Assembly: GCA_024276425.1 (NCBI GenBank)
Contig: JAJRXF010000095.1
Location: 20,207 to 84,206 of the forward strand
From: Actinomycetes bacterium
GTDB taxonomy: Bacteria > Actinomycetota > Acidimicrobiia > Acidimicrobiales > SZUA-35
Direction: 5' to 3'
DNA length: 64,000 bases
A model generated the notes under the pieces. That model saw only the letters and a program-made list of their open reading frames with translations. It had not been told where the DNA came from and did not search any database. Below are positions 1-8,956 of the stretch, piece after piece. Positions within the stretch are counted from its first letter, which is position 1. Each line of letters starts with the position of its first letter. Made by a program: the position numbers and the translations under genes.

Positions 1-1
1 G

Positions 2-430
2 CTTCACGACATGAATACCCAACTCGAAACTCGCCTCGGCCCAATCCAGCCGACGTTCTGCCACAACGACCTGCTACCAGCGAACATCCTGGACGACGGC
101 TCCCGCTTGTGGCTCTTGGATTGGGAGTACGCCGGGTGGAACACCGCCATGTTCGACCTGGCCAACCTGGCGGCCAACGCCGAGTTCACTACCGGTCAGA
201 GCGACCATCTCCTCGAAGAATACTTCGGTGCGCCCCCAGACTCGCCCCAGCTCGACTCCTTCGCCGTTCTTGGCAGCGCGTCCCTACTTCGCGAGGGCCT
301 GTGGAGCCTGATCCAAGAACAACACTCCACCCTCGATTTCGACTTCGAAACCTATACCGATACACAGCTCACCCACTTGGAGGTGGCACGCCAAAACCTT
401 CAGCTGCATAGCCATCGAGAACGAACCTGA
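2..430 (+). CDS. Choline-kinase/aminoglycoside-phosphotransferase-like protein, 5' partial
   Basis: This is the C-terminal part of a kinase-like phosphotransferase; the reading frame is open to the window edge, so the N-lobe is missing. The Brenner motif HNDLLPAN (catalytic Asp, metal-binding Asn) is followed by LLDWEYAG, the second metal-binding Asp region, and then a helical tail, which is the order seen in choline/ethanolamine kinases and APH enzymes. The stop codon overlaps the next start by one base (TGATG), so it is probably co-translated with the dehydrogenase downstream. The pairing with a dimethylglycine/sarcosine dehydrogenase-like enzyme hints at choline-derived or methylated-amine substrates, but the true substrate cannot be read from the sequence. 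Confidence 0.8.
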   Translation, partial: LHDMNTQLETRLGPIQPTFCHNDLLPANILDDGSRLWLLDWEYAGWNTAMFDLANLAANAEFTTGQSDHLLEEYFGAPPDSPQLDSFAVLGSASLLREGLWSLIQEQHSTLDFDFETYTDTQLTHLEVARQNLQLHSHRERT

Positions 431-2919
431 TGCGAACAACACCCGTTCCGACTCGGGCCGAAGTGGTCATCATCGGGGGAGGAATTATCGGCTGCTCCAC
501 CGCCTTTCATCTGGCGAGAGCCGGGGTCACCGACGTGGTTTTACTGGAACGAGCCCAACTGACATCGGGGTCGACGTTCCATGCCGCAGGACTTGTTGGC
601 CAGCTACGTTCGTCTCGCAACGTCACCCAACTACTCAAGTACTCCGTCGAACTCTATGACCAACTGGAAGACCTCACCGGTCAAGCCACCGGCTGGAAAC
701 GTAACGGAGGACTCCGACTGGCTTGCACCACAGAGCGACTCATCGAGCTTCAGCGCAGCGCCACCACCGGTCGATCGTTCGGCCTCGATATCGAGATCGT
801 CTCCCCCGCCGAGGCCAATAACCTATGGCCGTTGCTCGACCCCTCCGATGTAGTAGGGGCCGCCTTCCTCCCTGGCGATGGACAGGCCAATCCCTCCGAC
901 ATCACCCAGGCACTGGCCCGAGGAGCACGCAAGGCCGGAGCTCTCATCATCGAGAACTGCAACGTGACCGGAATCGAAACCAAGGATGGTCGGGTTGCTG
1001 GTGTGGCAACCAGCGAAGGCGCTCTATCCGACGTCAACTACATTGAGTGCGAGAAAGTCGTGAACTGTGGCGGCCAATGGGCCCGCGATATTGGGGCGAT
1101 GGCCGGAGTCTCGGTTCCCCTCGTCTCCATGCAGCACCAGTACATCGTGACCGAGCAGATCGAAGACATCAACGACACTCTGCCCACCCTTCGTGATCCA
1201 GATCGACTGGTCTACTTTAAGGAAGAGGTGGGCGGCCTGGTCATGGGAGGATATGAAGCCGATCCCCTCACCTGGGGCGAAAACGGAATCCCCGCCGACT
1301 TCAACAACCGAATATTGCCGTCGGATTGGGAACACTTCGAGCCCCTATTGGCCCAGGCGGTGAAGCGAGTCCCGGCCCTGGAAACGGTCGGGATTCGCAA
1401 ACTCATTAACGGGCCGGAGAGCTTCACCCCCGATGGAAACTTCATCCTGGGTGAAGCCCCCGAGGTTCGCGGCTTTTTTGTTGGTGCAGGCTTCAACGCG
1501 TTCGGAATCGCCGCCGGTGGCGGTGCAGGTAAGGCGTTGGCCGAGTGGGTCCAGGCTGGCGAACAGCCGGTCGACCTCTGGCCGGTCGATATCCGTCGAT
1601 TCGGCAGGGTTCATCACGATGTCGACTGGGTCAGAAGTCGCACAACGGAGATGTACGCCAAGCACTACACCATGTCCTGGCCCCACGAAGAACACACCAG
1701 CGCTCGACTCATCCTGGTGTCCCCGCTCTTTGACACGCTGGTCGAGGCGGGGGCTTGTTTTGGTTCAAAGCTCGGTTGGGAGCGTCCAAACTGGTTCGCC
1801 ACTGCTGGTGAGGATCCGATCGACAAGTACTCCTTCGGTCGACAGAACTGGTTTGAGGCGGTCGGTCGAGAACACGCGGGGTGCAGGGAACGGGCCGTGT
1901 TATTTGATCAAAGTTCGTTTGCGAAGTTCTTTGTTGAGGGGCCCGACGCTGAGTCGGCACTCCAGCGGATGTGTAGCAACGATGTTGGTCGACCCCCTGG
2001 CAAGCTCACCTACACCCAACTACTCAATGATCGTGGTGGGATCGAGTGTGACCTCACGGTTTCCCGGCTGGCCGATGACCGTTTTTACATTGTCACAGGC
2101 ACCGGATTTCGAACCCGGGACCTGGACTGGATCACCGGCAGCATTCCGTCCGGATCAGACGTGGCCGTTCGGGACGTGACTGAGGATTTGGCGGTCCTGA
2201 GCCTGATGGGACCCAACGCTCGTGACGTCCTGCAGCCGGTGATCGACACCGATGTTTCCGGCCAAGCCTTCCCCTTTGGTTCGGTGGTCGAGCTAGCCGT
2301 TGCTGGTTGTCCCGTGACCGCCCTACGGGTTACCTATGTGGGTGAGCTCGGCTGGGAACTCCATGTGGACCGGGCCAACACCTCGGTGGTCTACCAAGCG
2401 TTGATGTCGGCCGGTCGAGCATTCGGTATTGCCAATGCTGGGTATCGAGCGATCGAGTCGCTGCGATTAGAGAAGGGCTATCGGGCCTGGGGCAGTGATA
2501 TCGGCCCCGACCACACGCCGATCGAGGCCGGTATGGGCTGGGCGGTCAAGCTCTCTTGCGACATCGCGTTTCGAGGCCGCAATGCCCTGGAACGCCAACG
2601 GCTCGATGGCGTGACGAAGCGACTGACCTGCTTCACCGTTGATGATCCGGAGGTGACCCTGCTTGGCCGGGAGACCATCTATCGCGATGGTGAACGGGTT
2701 GGTTGGTTGACGAGTGGTGGCTGGGGCTACACCGTGGAGACCAACATTGGGTACGGCTATGTCCGTTCTGCGGTCGCCGGAATAGGCGAACCGGTCATCG
2801 TTGACACTGACTATTTGCGCGCCGGTTCCTACGAACTGGAGGTGGCAACCCGACGAATCCCCTGCCAACTCCGACTCGGAGTCCTCTATGACCCTAAATT
2901 GGAGAAGGTCCGGTGCTAG
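430..2919 (+). CDS. FAD-dependent dehydrogenase with GcvT domain (dimethylglycine/sarcosine dehydrogenase-like)
   Basis: An 829-residue two-part flavoenzyme. The N-terminal half is a DAO-fold oxidoreductase: the dinucleotide motif VVIIGGGIIGCSTAFHL is near residue 12 and STFHAAGLVGQLR near residue 48, where family members carry the His that can bind FAD covalently. The C-terminal half, from about residue 440, is an aminomethyltransferase (GcvT-like, tetrahydrofolate-binding) domain ending in a YVGELGWELH stretch and a beta-barrel. Length and order match dimethylglycine and sarcosine dehydrogenases, which demethylate N-methyl amino acids and pass formaldehyde to folate. It is coupled to the upstream kinase-like gene. 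The exact N-methylated substrate is not decidable from sequence. Confidence 0.88.
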   Translation: MRTTPVPTRAEVVIIGGGIIGCSTAFHLARAGVTDVVLLERAQLTSGSTFHAAGLVGQLRSSRNVTQLLKYSVELYDQLEDLTGQATGWKRNGGLRLACTTERLIELQRSATTGRSFGLDIEIVSPAEANNLWPLLDPSDVVGAAFLPGDGQANPSDITQALARGARKAGALIIENCNVTGIETKDGRVAGVATSEGALSDVNYIECEKVVNCGGQWARDIGAMAGVSVPLVSMQHQYIVTEQIEDINDTLPTLRDPDRLVYFKEEVGGLVMGGYEADPLTWGENGIPADFNNRILPSDWEHFEPLLAQAVKRVPALETVGIRKLINGPESFTPDGNFILGEAPEVRGFFVGAGFNAFGIAAGGGAGKALAEWVQAGEQPVDLWPVDIRRFGRVHHDVDWVRSRTTEMYAKHYTMSWPHEEHTSARLILVSPLFDTLVEAGACFGSKLGWERPNWFATAGEDPIDKYSFGRQNWFEAVGREHAGCRERAVLFDQSSFAKFFVEGPDAESALQRMCSNDVGRPPGKLTYTQLLNDRGGIECDLTVSRLADDRFYIVTGTGFRTRDLDWITGSIPSGSDVAVRDVTEDLAVLSLMGPNARDVLQPVIDTDVSGQAFPFGSVVELAVAGCPVTALRVTYVGELGWELHVDRANTSVVYQALMSAGRAFGIANAGYRAIESLRLEKGYRAWGSDIGPDHTPIEAGMGWAVKLSCDIAFRGRNALERQRLDGVTKRLTCFTVDDPEVTLLGRETIYRDGERVGWLTSGGWGYTVETNIGYGYVRSAVAGIGEPVIVDTDYLRAGSYELEVATRRIPCQLRLGVLYDPKLEKVRC

Positions 2920-2934
2920 CGCGTGGCCGGACCG

Positions 2935-3678
2935 TCAGTCAATCACCCGAAGAATCGGGCCGCGGTCAAAAGGTGGGCTTCGATGACCACTGGCCATGGT
3001 GACCACCTGAGCTGGTACCGAGATATCGGCCAGAAAAAGGTGACCCGCTTCGGCTCTTCCTCGCAAACCTTGCTTGGGGAGACAGAGGGTGAGAGTGGCA
3101 TCGGCCCGCACAATCAAACCTTCGCTGTCGCCCGGGGTTGTCGGGTCCTCCCGGGTGTCGCTGATGAGCCCGGAGGGAACGTCGAGGCTGAGAACCTTGG
3201 TCGTGTTCACGTTCACTCGTTCAGCCAGGTCAAGGGAAGTGCCGCGGAGCGGGCCCTCGAGGCCATAGCCGACCATGGCGTCAATCACCAGGTTCGCGGC
3301 ATGCAGGCTTTCGGGTGCCAGAACCCCATCGGTGACACTAATTCCAAGCCAGTCCACCGCCGCCAGCTGATGGGCCGGGACCTCTCCCATTCGGTCACGT
3401 CTGGAACTAAGAACAACAAGTACCTCGACTGCGGCGTTGCACAGGTGCCGGGCAGCCACCAATCCACCACCACCATTTCCACCCGACCCGACCAGGACGA
3501 CGACCCGCTTTGGAGCGAACTCCTGGATGGCAACCTCGGCTAGAGACCGGCCCGCGTTCTCCATCATCTGAGCCAACGACACCTTGGCGTACTGGATCGT
3601 AAGACGATCAATCTCAGTCATCATCGCCGCATCGATCCATGTCAATTCCTCGGCCACCGCGGCCGGCCACATGCTCAT
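2935..3678 (-). CDS. nnrE: NAD(P)H-hydrate epimerase (YjeF N-domain)
   Basis: 247 residues matching the N-terminal domain of YjeF. The protein interconverts R and S forms of hydrated NAD(P)H so that the dehydratase can repair them. Visible motifs are MMENAGRSLAEVA (about residue 40), the glycine-rich VLVGSGGNGGGGLVAARHL (about 60-78), and VIDAMVGYGLEGPLRG with the catalytic Asp (about 132), followed by LSLDVPSGL. In many bacteria this domain is fused to the NnrD dehydratase; here it stands alone, so NnrD must be elsewhere. A TANNNT box lies six bases before the ATG, suggesting a leaderless message. The gene converges with the dehydrogenase, with 15 bases between stops. Confidence 0.85.
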   Translation of the reverse strand: MSMWPAAVAEELTWIDAAMMTEIDRLTIQYAKVSLAQMMENAGRSLAEVAIQEFAPKRVVVLVGSGGNGGGGLVAARHLCNAAVEVLVVLSSRRDRMGEVPAHQLAAVDWLGISVTDGVLAPESLHAANLVIDAMVGYGLEGPLRGTSLDLAERVNVNTTKVLSLDVPSGLISDTREDPTTPGDSEGLIVRADATLTLCLPKQGLRGRAEAGHLFLADISVPAQVVTMASGHRSPPFDRGPILRVID

Positions 3679-3684
3679 GATCAG

Positions 3685-3690
3685 AGACTA
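3685..3690 (-). promoter_or_regulatory. Candidate -10 box for leaderless nnrE
   Basis: TAGTCT on the minus strand, then six bases, then the ATG of nnrE. The spacing places transcription start at the start codon. I see no good -35 hexamer 16-18 bases upstream, so this is only a candidate. Confidence 0.35.
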
Positions 3691-3905
3691 GGCCACCTCG
3701 GTCAGAGGGTGAGAACCGATGTCAGGCTCTGCCCTTTGGAGTCACTCCGTGTCAGCATATGGATCCCGCCGACCGCCATCTTCAAGAAGGAGATTCTCGA
3801 CCGATTTCAGATCGCCGGCACCCGAGCCATAATTCTCTGATCATCTCTTAGATATGTTTATTTCGCTCTTTTCTAATTTTACATATTAGAATAAGGAACA
3901 TTTGT

Positions 3906-5141
3906 TTGCAGTCTGGAGAAATGGAACCGGGTGATCTCCACGAACAACTCACCAATCTCGCCAACCTCGACCCTGCGGAGTTGACCGACGCGGAACTCTT
4001 TGCTCAGCTTCGCAAGATTGAAGAACTTGATGGCCTGATCCATGGTCACGCCATGCGTTTTCAGGCTGCTGCGGTCGATCGCAAGGTGCACAAAGTGCGC
4101 CACTACCGGAGCGCAGCAACGGGACTTTCGGCCGAAACTCGTCTCTGCTCAAGAACCTGCGCCAGCCATCTCAATCTGGCCGACCATGTGGTTAACAACC
4201 TGCCCAAGATCCATCGCTCCTATGTCGCCGGAGTACTCAACACCGACCAGGTGAACCTCATCCACCGGCTCACCAATCATCCGGACTTCCTTCAGGCAGC
4301 CATCCGAGATCAGAATCTTTTTATCGACTGGGCCAATGAGTCTTGGGCAGCCTTCAATCGCAACATGCGTACCTGGGCTGAGTACAACGATCCAACCGAC
4401 CCTCAAGACATCGATCGTCGAGCCGAAGCTAGCCGCCGCCTCCTTTGGGGCCTGGGATTGGACAAGACCATTCTGGGTGAGTTTTCGATGCCCAATGACA
4501 CCTTCGAGCAGTTCCTCGCCATCGTGCAACCGGTGTATGACAAGCTCTTCCACCAAGAATGCGCCCAAGCCAAGGCCACCCTAGATATCGAAGAATCGGA
4601 CACCAACGACGGTCATCTCGATGCCCATCTCAATCTGGCCAGGACCGATAAGCAGCGCTGGCTCGACGCACTTATGATTGTCTTGCGAGTGGGTGGATGT
4701 CACATCTACAAGCTCGAATCCTCCGTCGACGGTACCGGGCTCGATGTTTCTCTTAACGACCTCGATCCCGGTGTCACCACCGAGGTCATCATCATCTGCG
4801 ACCAGGAAACATTGACTCGCCAAATAGCAGAAGTCGAGGGAGTGGCACTTCCCAAACGAGACCCACAATCCGTGGCCAACTACCGGTGCGAAACCCTCTC
4901 CGGTCTACCAATCACACCAACCACTGCATTCAAGACTCTGGAACTCAACCACTTCCGCCGGATGGTCAACAAGCCCGGCGACCTCGACTTCACCCTGTCG
5001 AAACGGTCCCGATACTTCGCCGGACCCAAACGAACAGGCCTCACCGTCCCAGCCAACGGCCAGATTCGATGTGGTCCGTACAATCGGCACAAGACACGGC
5101 TGGAAGCTCGCGGGCTGTGGGCTCAGGCCAAGGCGGCCTGA
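3906..5141 (+). CDS. DUF222 (13E12-repeat family) protein with HNH core missing
   Basis: 411 residues. The N-terminal 330 residues follow the DUF222/13E12 family (ELTDAELFAQLRKIEELDGLIHGHAMRF at the start in two helical pieces, then the long helical body). Family members normally end in an HNH nuclease with CxxPGC, a central DHxxP and a final CGxHNR-type motif. Here SRYFAGPKR is joined directly to a segment ending NGQIRCGPYNRHK, so the first metal-binding pair and the central His are absent with the frame intact. I infer it is not a working HNH nuclease. The TTG start is chosen because AAGGA lies eight bases before it; the ATG at 3921 has GGAG only two bases away. The region upstream is strikingly AT-rich, unlike its neighbours, consistent with acquisition. 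Confidence 0.75.
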   Translation: MQSGEMEPGDLHEQLTNLANLDPAELTDAELFAQLRKIEELDGLIHGHAMRFQAAAVDRKVHKVRHYRSAATGLSAETRLCSRTCASHLNLADHVVNNLPKIHRSYVAGVLNTDQVNLIHRLTNHPDFLQAAIRDQNLFIDWANESWAAFNRNMRTWAEYNDPTDPQDIDRRAEASRRLLWGLGLDKTILGEFSMPNDTFEQFLAIVQPVYDKLFHQECAQAKATLDIEESDTNDGHLDAHLNLARTDKQRWLDALMIVLRVGGCHIYKLESSVDGTGLDVSLNDLDPGVTTEVIIICDQETLTRQIAEVEGVALPKRDPQSVANYRCETLSGLPITPTTAFKTLELNHFRRMVNKPGDLDFTLSKRSRYFAGPKRTGLTVPANGQIRCGPYNRHKTRLEARGLWAQAKAA

Positions 5142-5158
5142 CAGGTCCTGACCTCAGT

Positions 5159-6916
5159 TCAGGGCTCGCACCGAACAAGGTTCCGGCCATCATGCTTCGC
5201 GCGGTACAGGGCAGCGTCGGCTCTATCCACGATGTCGCTAATGGAACCTGTGGTGGTATCAGCGATACCAGCCGAGACCGTCAACTGCCCCCCAGGCTGG
5301 TCGGAGGACCCGGGGATCTGAGCAGCAGAAACCGCCTCACGAACACGCTCGGCAACCACCTTGGCTTCTTTGGCGGTGACACCAGGAAGAATGACGCAGA
5401 ACTCCTCTCCCCCGTAGCGATAGACGCCGTCTTCGGGCCGCACATTCTCAGACAGGACCCTGGCCACCACACGAAGAGCCTCATCACCCGCAGTGTGGCC
5501 ATTTTGATCATTGAAGACCTTGAAATGGTCGATGTCGATCATCAAATATGACAGGGTTGATTCCCGGGCGAAATCGGAAAGGTCTCGATCTAGGCATCGG
5601 CGGTTCTTGAGCCCAGTAAGTGGCTCGATGTCAACAAGGCGCGAGGTCGAGCCATGGGTTGAGGCAGCCTGGATGGCCGAACCGGCAAGTGGGACCAGCA
5701 TCTCCAAGGCCTCAATGTCATTTCGGGAGAACGGCTCTGCCGCTGAGCGGGTAACCAACACCGCTCCAATGATTGCTCCGCTCGCGATGATCGGAACAAT
5801 CGCTGTGGCAATGGGTCCACCACCGATGAGCGGATCATCCACGGTGACCGAGGCCAACGACCGACCGGTCTCGACAACACGGCATAGGACACTCTCGTTT
5901 AGACCCTCCAACCTAAAGAGGTCCTCCGGCTGGCCTTCAGCCGCCACCAACTCGCCCTGATCCCGAAGGACAAACAGACCAGCCTCGGCTGCAACCAAAC
6001 GGCGGGCCTCAGCCAGAGCGATCTTGGCGATCTCCTTGGAGTCCAATGAAGATGTCATGCGGCGACTGGCGTCTAACAGCCCGTCGAACTCAGCGAGTCC
6101 GGACACTGATGAAGCGCTGTTGTGCTTAGCGTTCACTCGCACCTTGCGAACCCAAAGCCCAACCAGAGCAAAGCCGACCACGATGCCAGCTATTGGCAGG
6201 AGCAGGTCAGAGTCCGGAGCGACGGTGCTGGCCGGCCCAGGAGTAGCCGTGGCGGCCGGGCCAGGAGTAGCCGTGGCGGCCGGGCCAGGAGTAGCCGTGG
6301 CGGCCGGAAGCTCCAGCAGAGAGTTCTGTGGCGGCGCCAAGCTGTCAGCATCGCCTTCCTGCAAGTCAAGCCGATCCAGAAACGCCCGGATGACCACGGC
6401 GGGATCGATCTCCTCAATCCTCACTCGCCCACTGGAGTCGCGGCTCAAAAGGTCTGCCAGTCCATCAAGCCAGGGCAGCGGGTCAAGGAGTTCTTCTTCA
6501 CCAGCTAGAACGGCCTCGAACTCGACACTGTCGACCTCGTCGGCGATCTCGCGAAGCTCACTTCTCAACGCCACCCCACTGCGGGTCAGATCACCAAGGA
6601 GTAGAGCCCAGTCCTCGGCAAAAAACTCAAGACCCAGAACGTGATCTTGGCGAGTCGACCCTGGAAACTGAGCGACCCTGCGCACCTCTTGCAAAACCTC
6701 ATCGGCCTCTGGGACGTTGGACTCGAACGCGTTGAGTTCAACAAGGGAGGCAATGGAAAGAACAAGTTCGTAGGAGGCATCCTCGATCAGGAACTGGATC
6801 TCTTGATCAACCGTCTCGGCGTCCGCTTCATCCCCCTCGGCGCCAGCAATCCCGGGCACAGCCAAGAACGCGAGTACCGCTCCCATGACAAGCAACACTC
6901 TTGACCTAGGTCCCAT
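5159..6916 (-). CDS. Membrane diguanylate cyclase with GAF domain
   Basis: 585 residues. Order: signal peptide (residues 1-26, ending GIAGA); a mostly helical extracytoplasmic region to about 205; a Pro/Ala/Thr linker made of three PAATATPG repeats; one membrane segment (about 240-258, LLLPIAGIVVGFALVGLWV); a GAF domain (about 275-420); and a GGDEF domain (about 430-585). The cyclase active-site loop is RYGGEEF, and RPED lies five residues before it, which is the inhibitory I-site, so product feedback is expected. It should make cyclic di-GMP at the inner face of the membrane in response to an outside or GAF-bound signal. It diverges from the histidine kinase. No phosphodiesterase is present in the window. 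Confidence 0.92.
   Translation of the reverse strand: MGPRSRVLLVMGAVLAFLAVPGIAGAEGDEADAETVDQEIQFLIEDASYELVLSIASLVELNAFESNVPEADEVLQEVRRVAQFPGSTRQDHVLGLEFFAEDWALLLGDLTRSGVALRSELREIADEVDSVEFEAVLAGEEELLDPLPWLDGLADLLSRDSSGRVRIEEIDPAVVIRAFLDRLDLQEGDADSLAPPQNSLLELPAATATPGPAATATPGPAATATPGPASTVAPDSDLLLPIAGIVVGFALVGLWVRKVRVNAKHNSASSVSGLAEFDGLLDASRRMTSSLDSKEIAKIALAEARRLVAAEAGLFVLRDQGELVAAEGQPEDLFRLEGLNESVLCRVVETGRSLASVTVDDPLIGGGPIATAIVPIIASGAIIGAVLVTRSAAEPFSRNDIEALEMLVPLAGSAIQAASTHGSTSRLVDIEPLTGLKNRRCLDRDLSDFARESTLSYLMIDIDHFKVFNDQNGHTAGDEALRVVARVLSENVRPEDGVYRYGGEEFCVILPGVTAKEAKVVAERVREAVSAAQIPGSSDQPGGQLTVSAGIADTTTGSISDIVDRADAALYRAKHDGRNLVRCEP
6234..6305. repeat. Three 24-bp tandem repeats inside the diguanylate cyclase
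   Basis: Three 24-base units, the last two identical and the first differing by one base. On the minus strand they encode PAATATPG three times in the linker just before the membrane segment. The unit is a multiple of three, so copy number changes would alter linker length without breaking the frame. Confidence 0.9.
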
Positions 6917-6981
6917 TGTCCTTGTATCGGCAGATTATTCGCAAGGTTGACTGGCCAATCTAGGCCAAATGGTCCAACCGC

Positions 6982-6987
6982 TAGGCT
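6982..6987 (+). promoter_or_regulatory. Candidate -10 box for leaderless histidine kinase
   Basis: TAGGCT, then seven bases, then GTG at 6995, which is in frame with the kinase. This fits a leaderless start and is the reason the GTG is preferred to the in-frame TTG at 6947, which has no ribosome site. No clear -35 is seen. Confidence 0.4.
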
Positions 6988-6994
6988 GTTCGCT

Positions 6995-8131
6995 GTGCCT
7001 GGACTCATCCAAGGTCGTTTCGCCAACCTCGCCGTTGTCCAACCCGGTGCTCCGCCGCGCCAACGGGATTGGATAATCTCAGCCCTTCTCGCGGCCATGG
7101 TTCTAGTCGAATTCGGCTTGAATCGATCCGGGTACCCCCTCATCGGGCTGATCTCGGCTGCAATTGCCATTGGACTACTCCCATGGCGGCGCCAGTTTCC
7201 GTTGCACACCACAATCCTTGCCTTCACCGCTGAAGCGGCTACCTCCGTGACCGCCTCGACGACAACAGGCGGGGATCCGTCAACCTTCGGGCATCTAGTA
7301 GCGGGGCTCATGCTGGTCTATGCCCTCTGTCGCTGGCTCCCACCGACCCGCGTGATTCTTGGGCTCATCACCGTTTCCTCCATCGTTCTTCTCTCGGAGT
7401 ACTTTGCCGGAGAGACCATTCTCAACAGTCTGGGCTTTCTAGTGCCTTGGCTGACCCTGACGCTGGTGGCCCTGGCAATGCGATACCGAGCGAGACTCAT
7501 TGCTCAACAGCATGAACAAGTTCGACTCAGTGAACGGACCGCATTGGCCCGAGAGCTTCACGACACTGTCGCCCACCACGTTTCCGCCATCGCCGTCCAG
7601 GCCCAAGCGGCTCAATTTGTCTCCAAGACCGACCCCTCCGCGGCCCTCAAGGCAATCACCACAATCGAGGAGGTCGCCAATCACACGATCGAAGAAATGC
7701 ATCGAGTAGTCGGCCTTCTTCGGACCGACGGGCAAGCGCTACCGGAATACGCTCGGCCTCGCCTCGACGACCTACTCGACCCCCATGGTCATCCCGCAAT
7801 CAGAGCGCATGGCGACACCGACATTTCGGACCTTCCCACCCCGATCCTGTCTGCGGTCTATCGCATCACTCAAGAGGCAATCACTAACGCACGAACTCAC
7901 AACCGAGGAGTGTCACGTGTCGATATCACCCTAACCCGAAGCACAAAGAGCCTGGAGCTAGTTATTCGCAACGACGGAACCCCATCGATGCGAAGCGGCG
8001 GCAGGGGTTTCGGTGTTATCGGAATGCGCGAACGTGCCGACGCCCTCGGTGGCACCCTTGGTTCTGGGCCCGAGTCGCCCAATGGCTGGCGAACAACGGC
8101 GAGTTTTCCCCTAGGCAAGCTCTCGAAGTGA
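6995..8131 (+). CDS. Sensor histidine kinase, NarL/DesK-type (HisKA_3)
   Basis: 378 residues from the GTG start. Several membrane segments occupy roughly residues 25-180 (for example IISALLAAMVLVEF and LITVSSIVLLSEYF). They are followed by a short coil and the phosphoacceptor helix ARELHDTVAHHVSAI with the conserved His, then a HATPase_c domain with ITQEAITNARTH (N box) and GFGVIGMRERADALGG (G boxes). The periplasmic part is minimal, so it probably senses a membrane state or intramembrane ligand. No response regulator follows; instead an ECF sigma and its anti-sigma lie 34 bases downstream on the same strand. The partner regulator is therefore either elsewhere or replaced functionally by this pair. 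Confidence 0.88.
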   Translation: MPGLIQGRFANLAVVQPGAPPRQRDWIISALLAAMVLVEFGLNRSGYPLIGLISAAIAIGLLPWRRQFPLHTTILAFTAEAATSVTASTTTGGDPSTFGHLVAGLMLVYALCRWLPPTRVILGLITVSSIVLLSEYFAGETILNSLGFLVPWLTLTLVALAMRYRARLIAQQHEQVRLSERTALARELHDTVAHHVSAIAVQAQAAQFVSKTDPSAALKAITTIEEVANHTIEEMHRVVGLLRTDGQALPEYARPRLDDLLDPHGHPAIRAHGDTDISDLPTPILSAVYRITQEAITNARTHNRGVSRVDITLTRSTKSLELVIRNDGTPSMRSGGRGFGVIGMRERADALGGTLGSGPESPNGWRTTASFPLGKLSK

Positions 8132-8165
8132 TGACTTTCAATACCGACTCCGATCGATCTCGTCG

Positions 8166-8702
8166 ATGCCTGAGTTAGACAGGTCCGACTCTCGGTTTGA
8201 CTTAATCGTCGAGCTTTTTCGCAACCACGCCGACGCCGTCTACAACGTCGCCTATCGGATTGTGTGGAACCGGTCCGACGCTGAGGACGTTGTCCAAGCC
8301 ACCTTCATTCAGGTTTTCTTGAAGGTAGACCAACTAAGGGACTGGTCCAGGGCCCGTGGTTGGCTCTTGCAGATCGCCTACCGGCAAGCCCTCTCGATCC
8401 TGCGAAGAAGGAAAGAGGAGCCAACTGACCCCGCTGACCTAGCCGCTTATATAACCGCCGAGCAACGAACCTCCGAAGATGCGGTAAGCAACCAGATCCT
8501 TCGGGGGGAGCTAGCCGACACTATTCGCGACGCAATCAATGCGCTTCCGCAATCTTTGCGAATGGCCATTGTCTTGCGCGATGTTGAGGGACTAACCCTC
8601 GCCGAGGTTGCTGACGTATTAGACATCGGCCCATCGGCCACCAAAATGAGGGTCACACGGGGACGTCAACAACTCCGAGCGGACCTAGTGGGAAAAATCT
8701 GA
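8166..8702 (+). CDS. ECF-family RNA polymerase sigma factor
   Basis: 178 residues with the two-domain ECF layout. Region 2 carries FRNHADAVYNVAYRIVWNRSDAEDVVQATFIQVF (split here into its parts YNVAYRIVW and DAEDVVQATF). After a variable linker, region 4 has LPQSLRMAIVLRDVEGL and the helix-turn-helix LAEVADVLDIGPSATKMRVTR. It should direct RNA polymerase to a small regulon. It sits between a histidine kinase and a zinc-type anti-sigma gene with short gaps, so the three are probably co-transcribed. The target promoters cannot be identified from this window. Confidence 0.92.
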   Translation: MPELDRSDSRFDLIVELFRNHADAVYNVAYRIVWNRSDAEDVVQATFIQVFLKVDQLRDWSRARGWLLQIAYRQALSILRRRKEEPTDPADLAAYITAEQRTSEDAVSNQILRGELADTIRDAINALPQSLRMAIVLRDVEGLTLAEVADVLDIGPSATKMRVTRGRQQLRADLVGKI

Positions 8703-8713
8703 AGGGAGCCGCC

Positions 8714-8953
8714 ATGCAATGCCACGAACTCGAAGCCAATCTCACAAGCTTTTTGGAAGGAGAACTTGACCAAGACACCGAAGCTGAAGCCCTGAAACAT
8801 CTTGCGACCTGCAGCCACTGCGAAACCGTCTTATCTGAGACCAGGTCGGTGATTGCTGCCTCCGCCGAATTTGGACAAGAACGGATGAGTCAATCGGCAC
8901 ACAAACGGCTGTTGAACTCCGTTCTCGATCAGTTGGGCGACCTAACCAACTAG
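8714..8953 (+). CDS. Zinc-binding anti-sigma factor (ZAS type), soluble
   Basis: 79 residues. The N-terminal helix region MQCHELEANLTSFLEGELD is followed by HLATCSHC, the HxxxCxxC zinc motif of anti-sigma domains that clamp ECF sigmas. No membrane segment follows, so this is a short cytoplasmic form, as in redox-sensing RsrA-like proteins. It begins 11 bases after the sigma gene with AAGGGAG as ribosome site. I infer that it holds the neighbouring sigma inactive until zinc/thiol chemistry or another signal releases it. Confidence 0.85.
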   Translation: MQCHELEANLTSFLEGELDQDTEAEALKHLATCSHCETVLSETRSVIAASAEFGQERMSQSAHKRLLNSVLDQLGDLTN

Positions 8954-8956
8954 ACG

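Noticed and set aside
3757-3849. 30-codon frame starting at an ATG between nnrE and the DUF222 gene
   Set aside because: No ribosome site, no hydrophobic or domain character; ordinary chance frame.
6947-6952. TTGACT as -35 of the histidine kinase promoter
   Set aside because: It is 29 bases from the TAGGCT box, too far for a promoter spacer.
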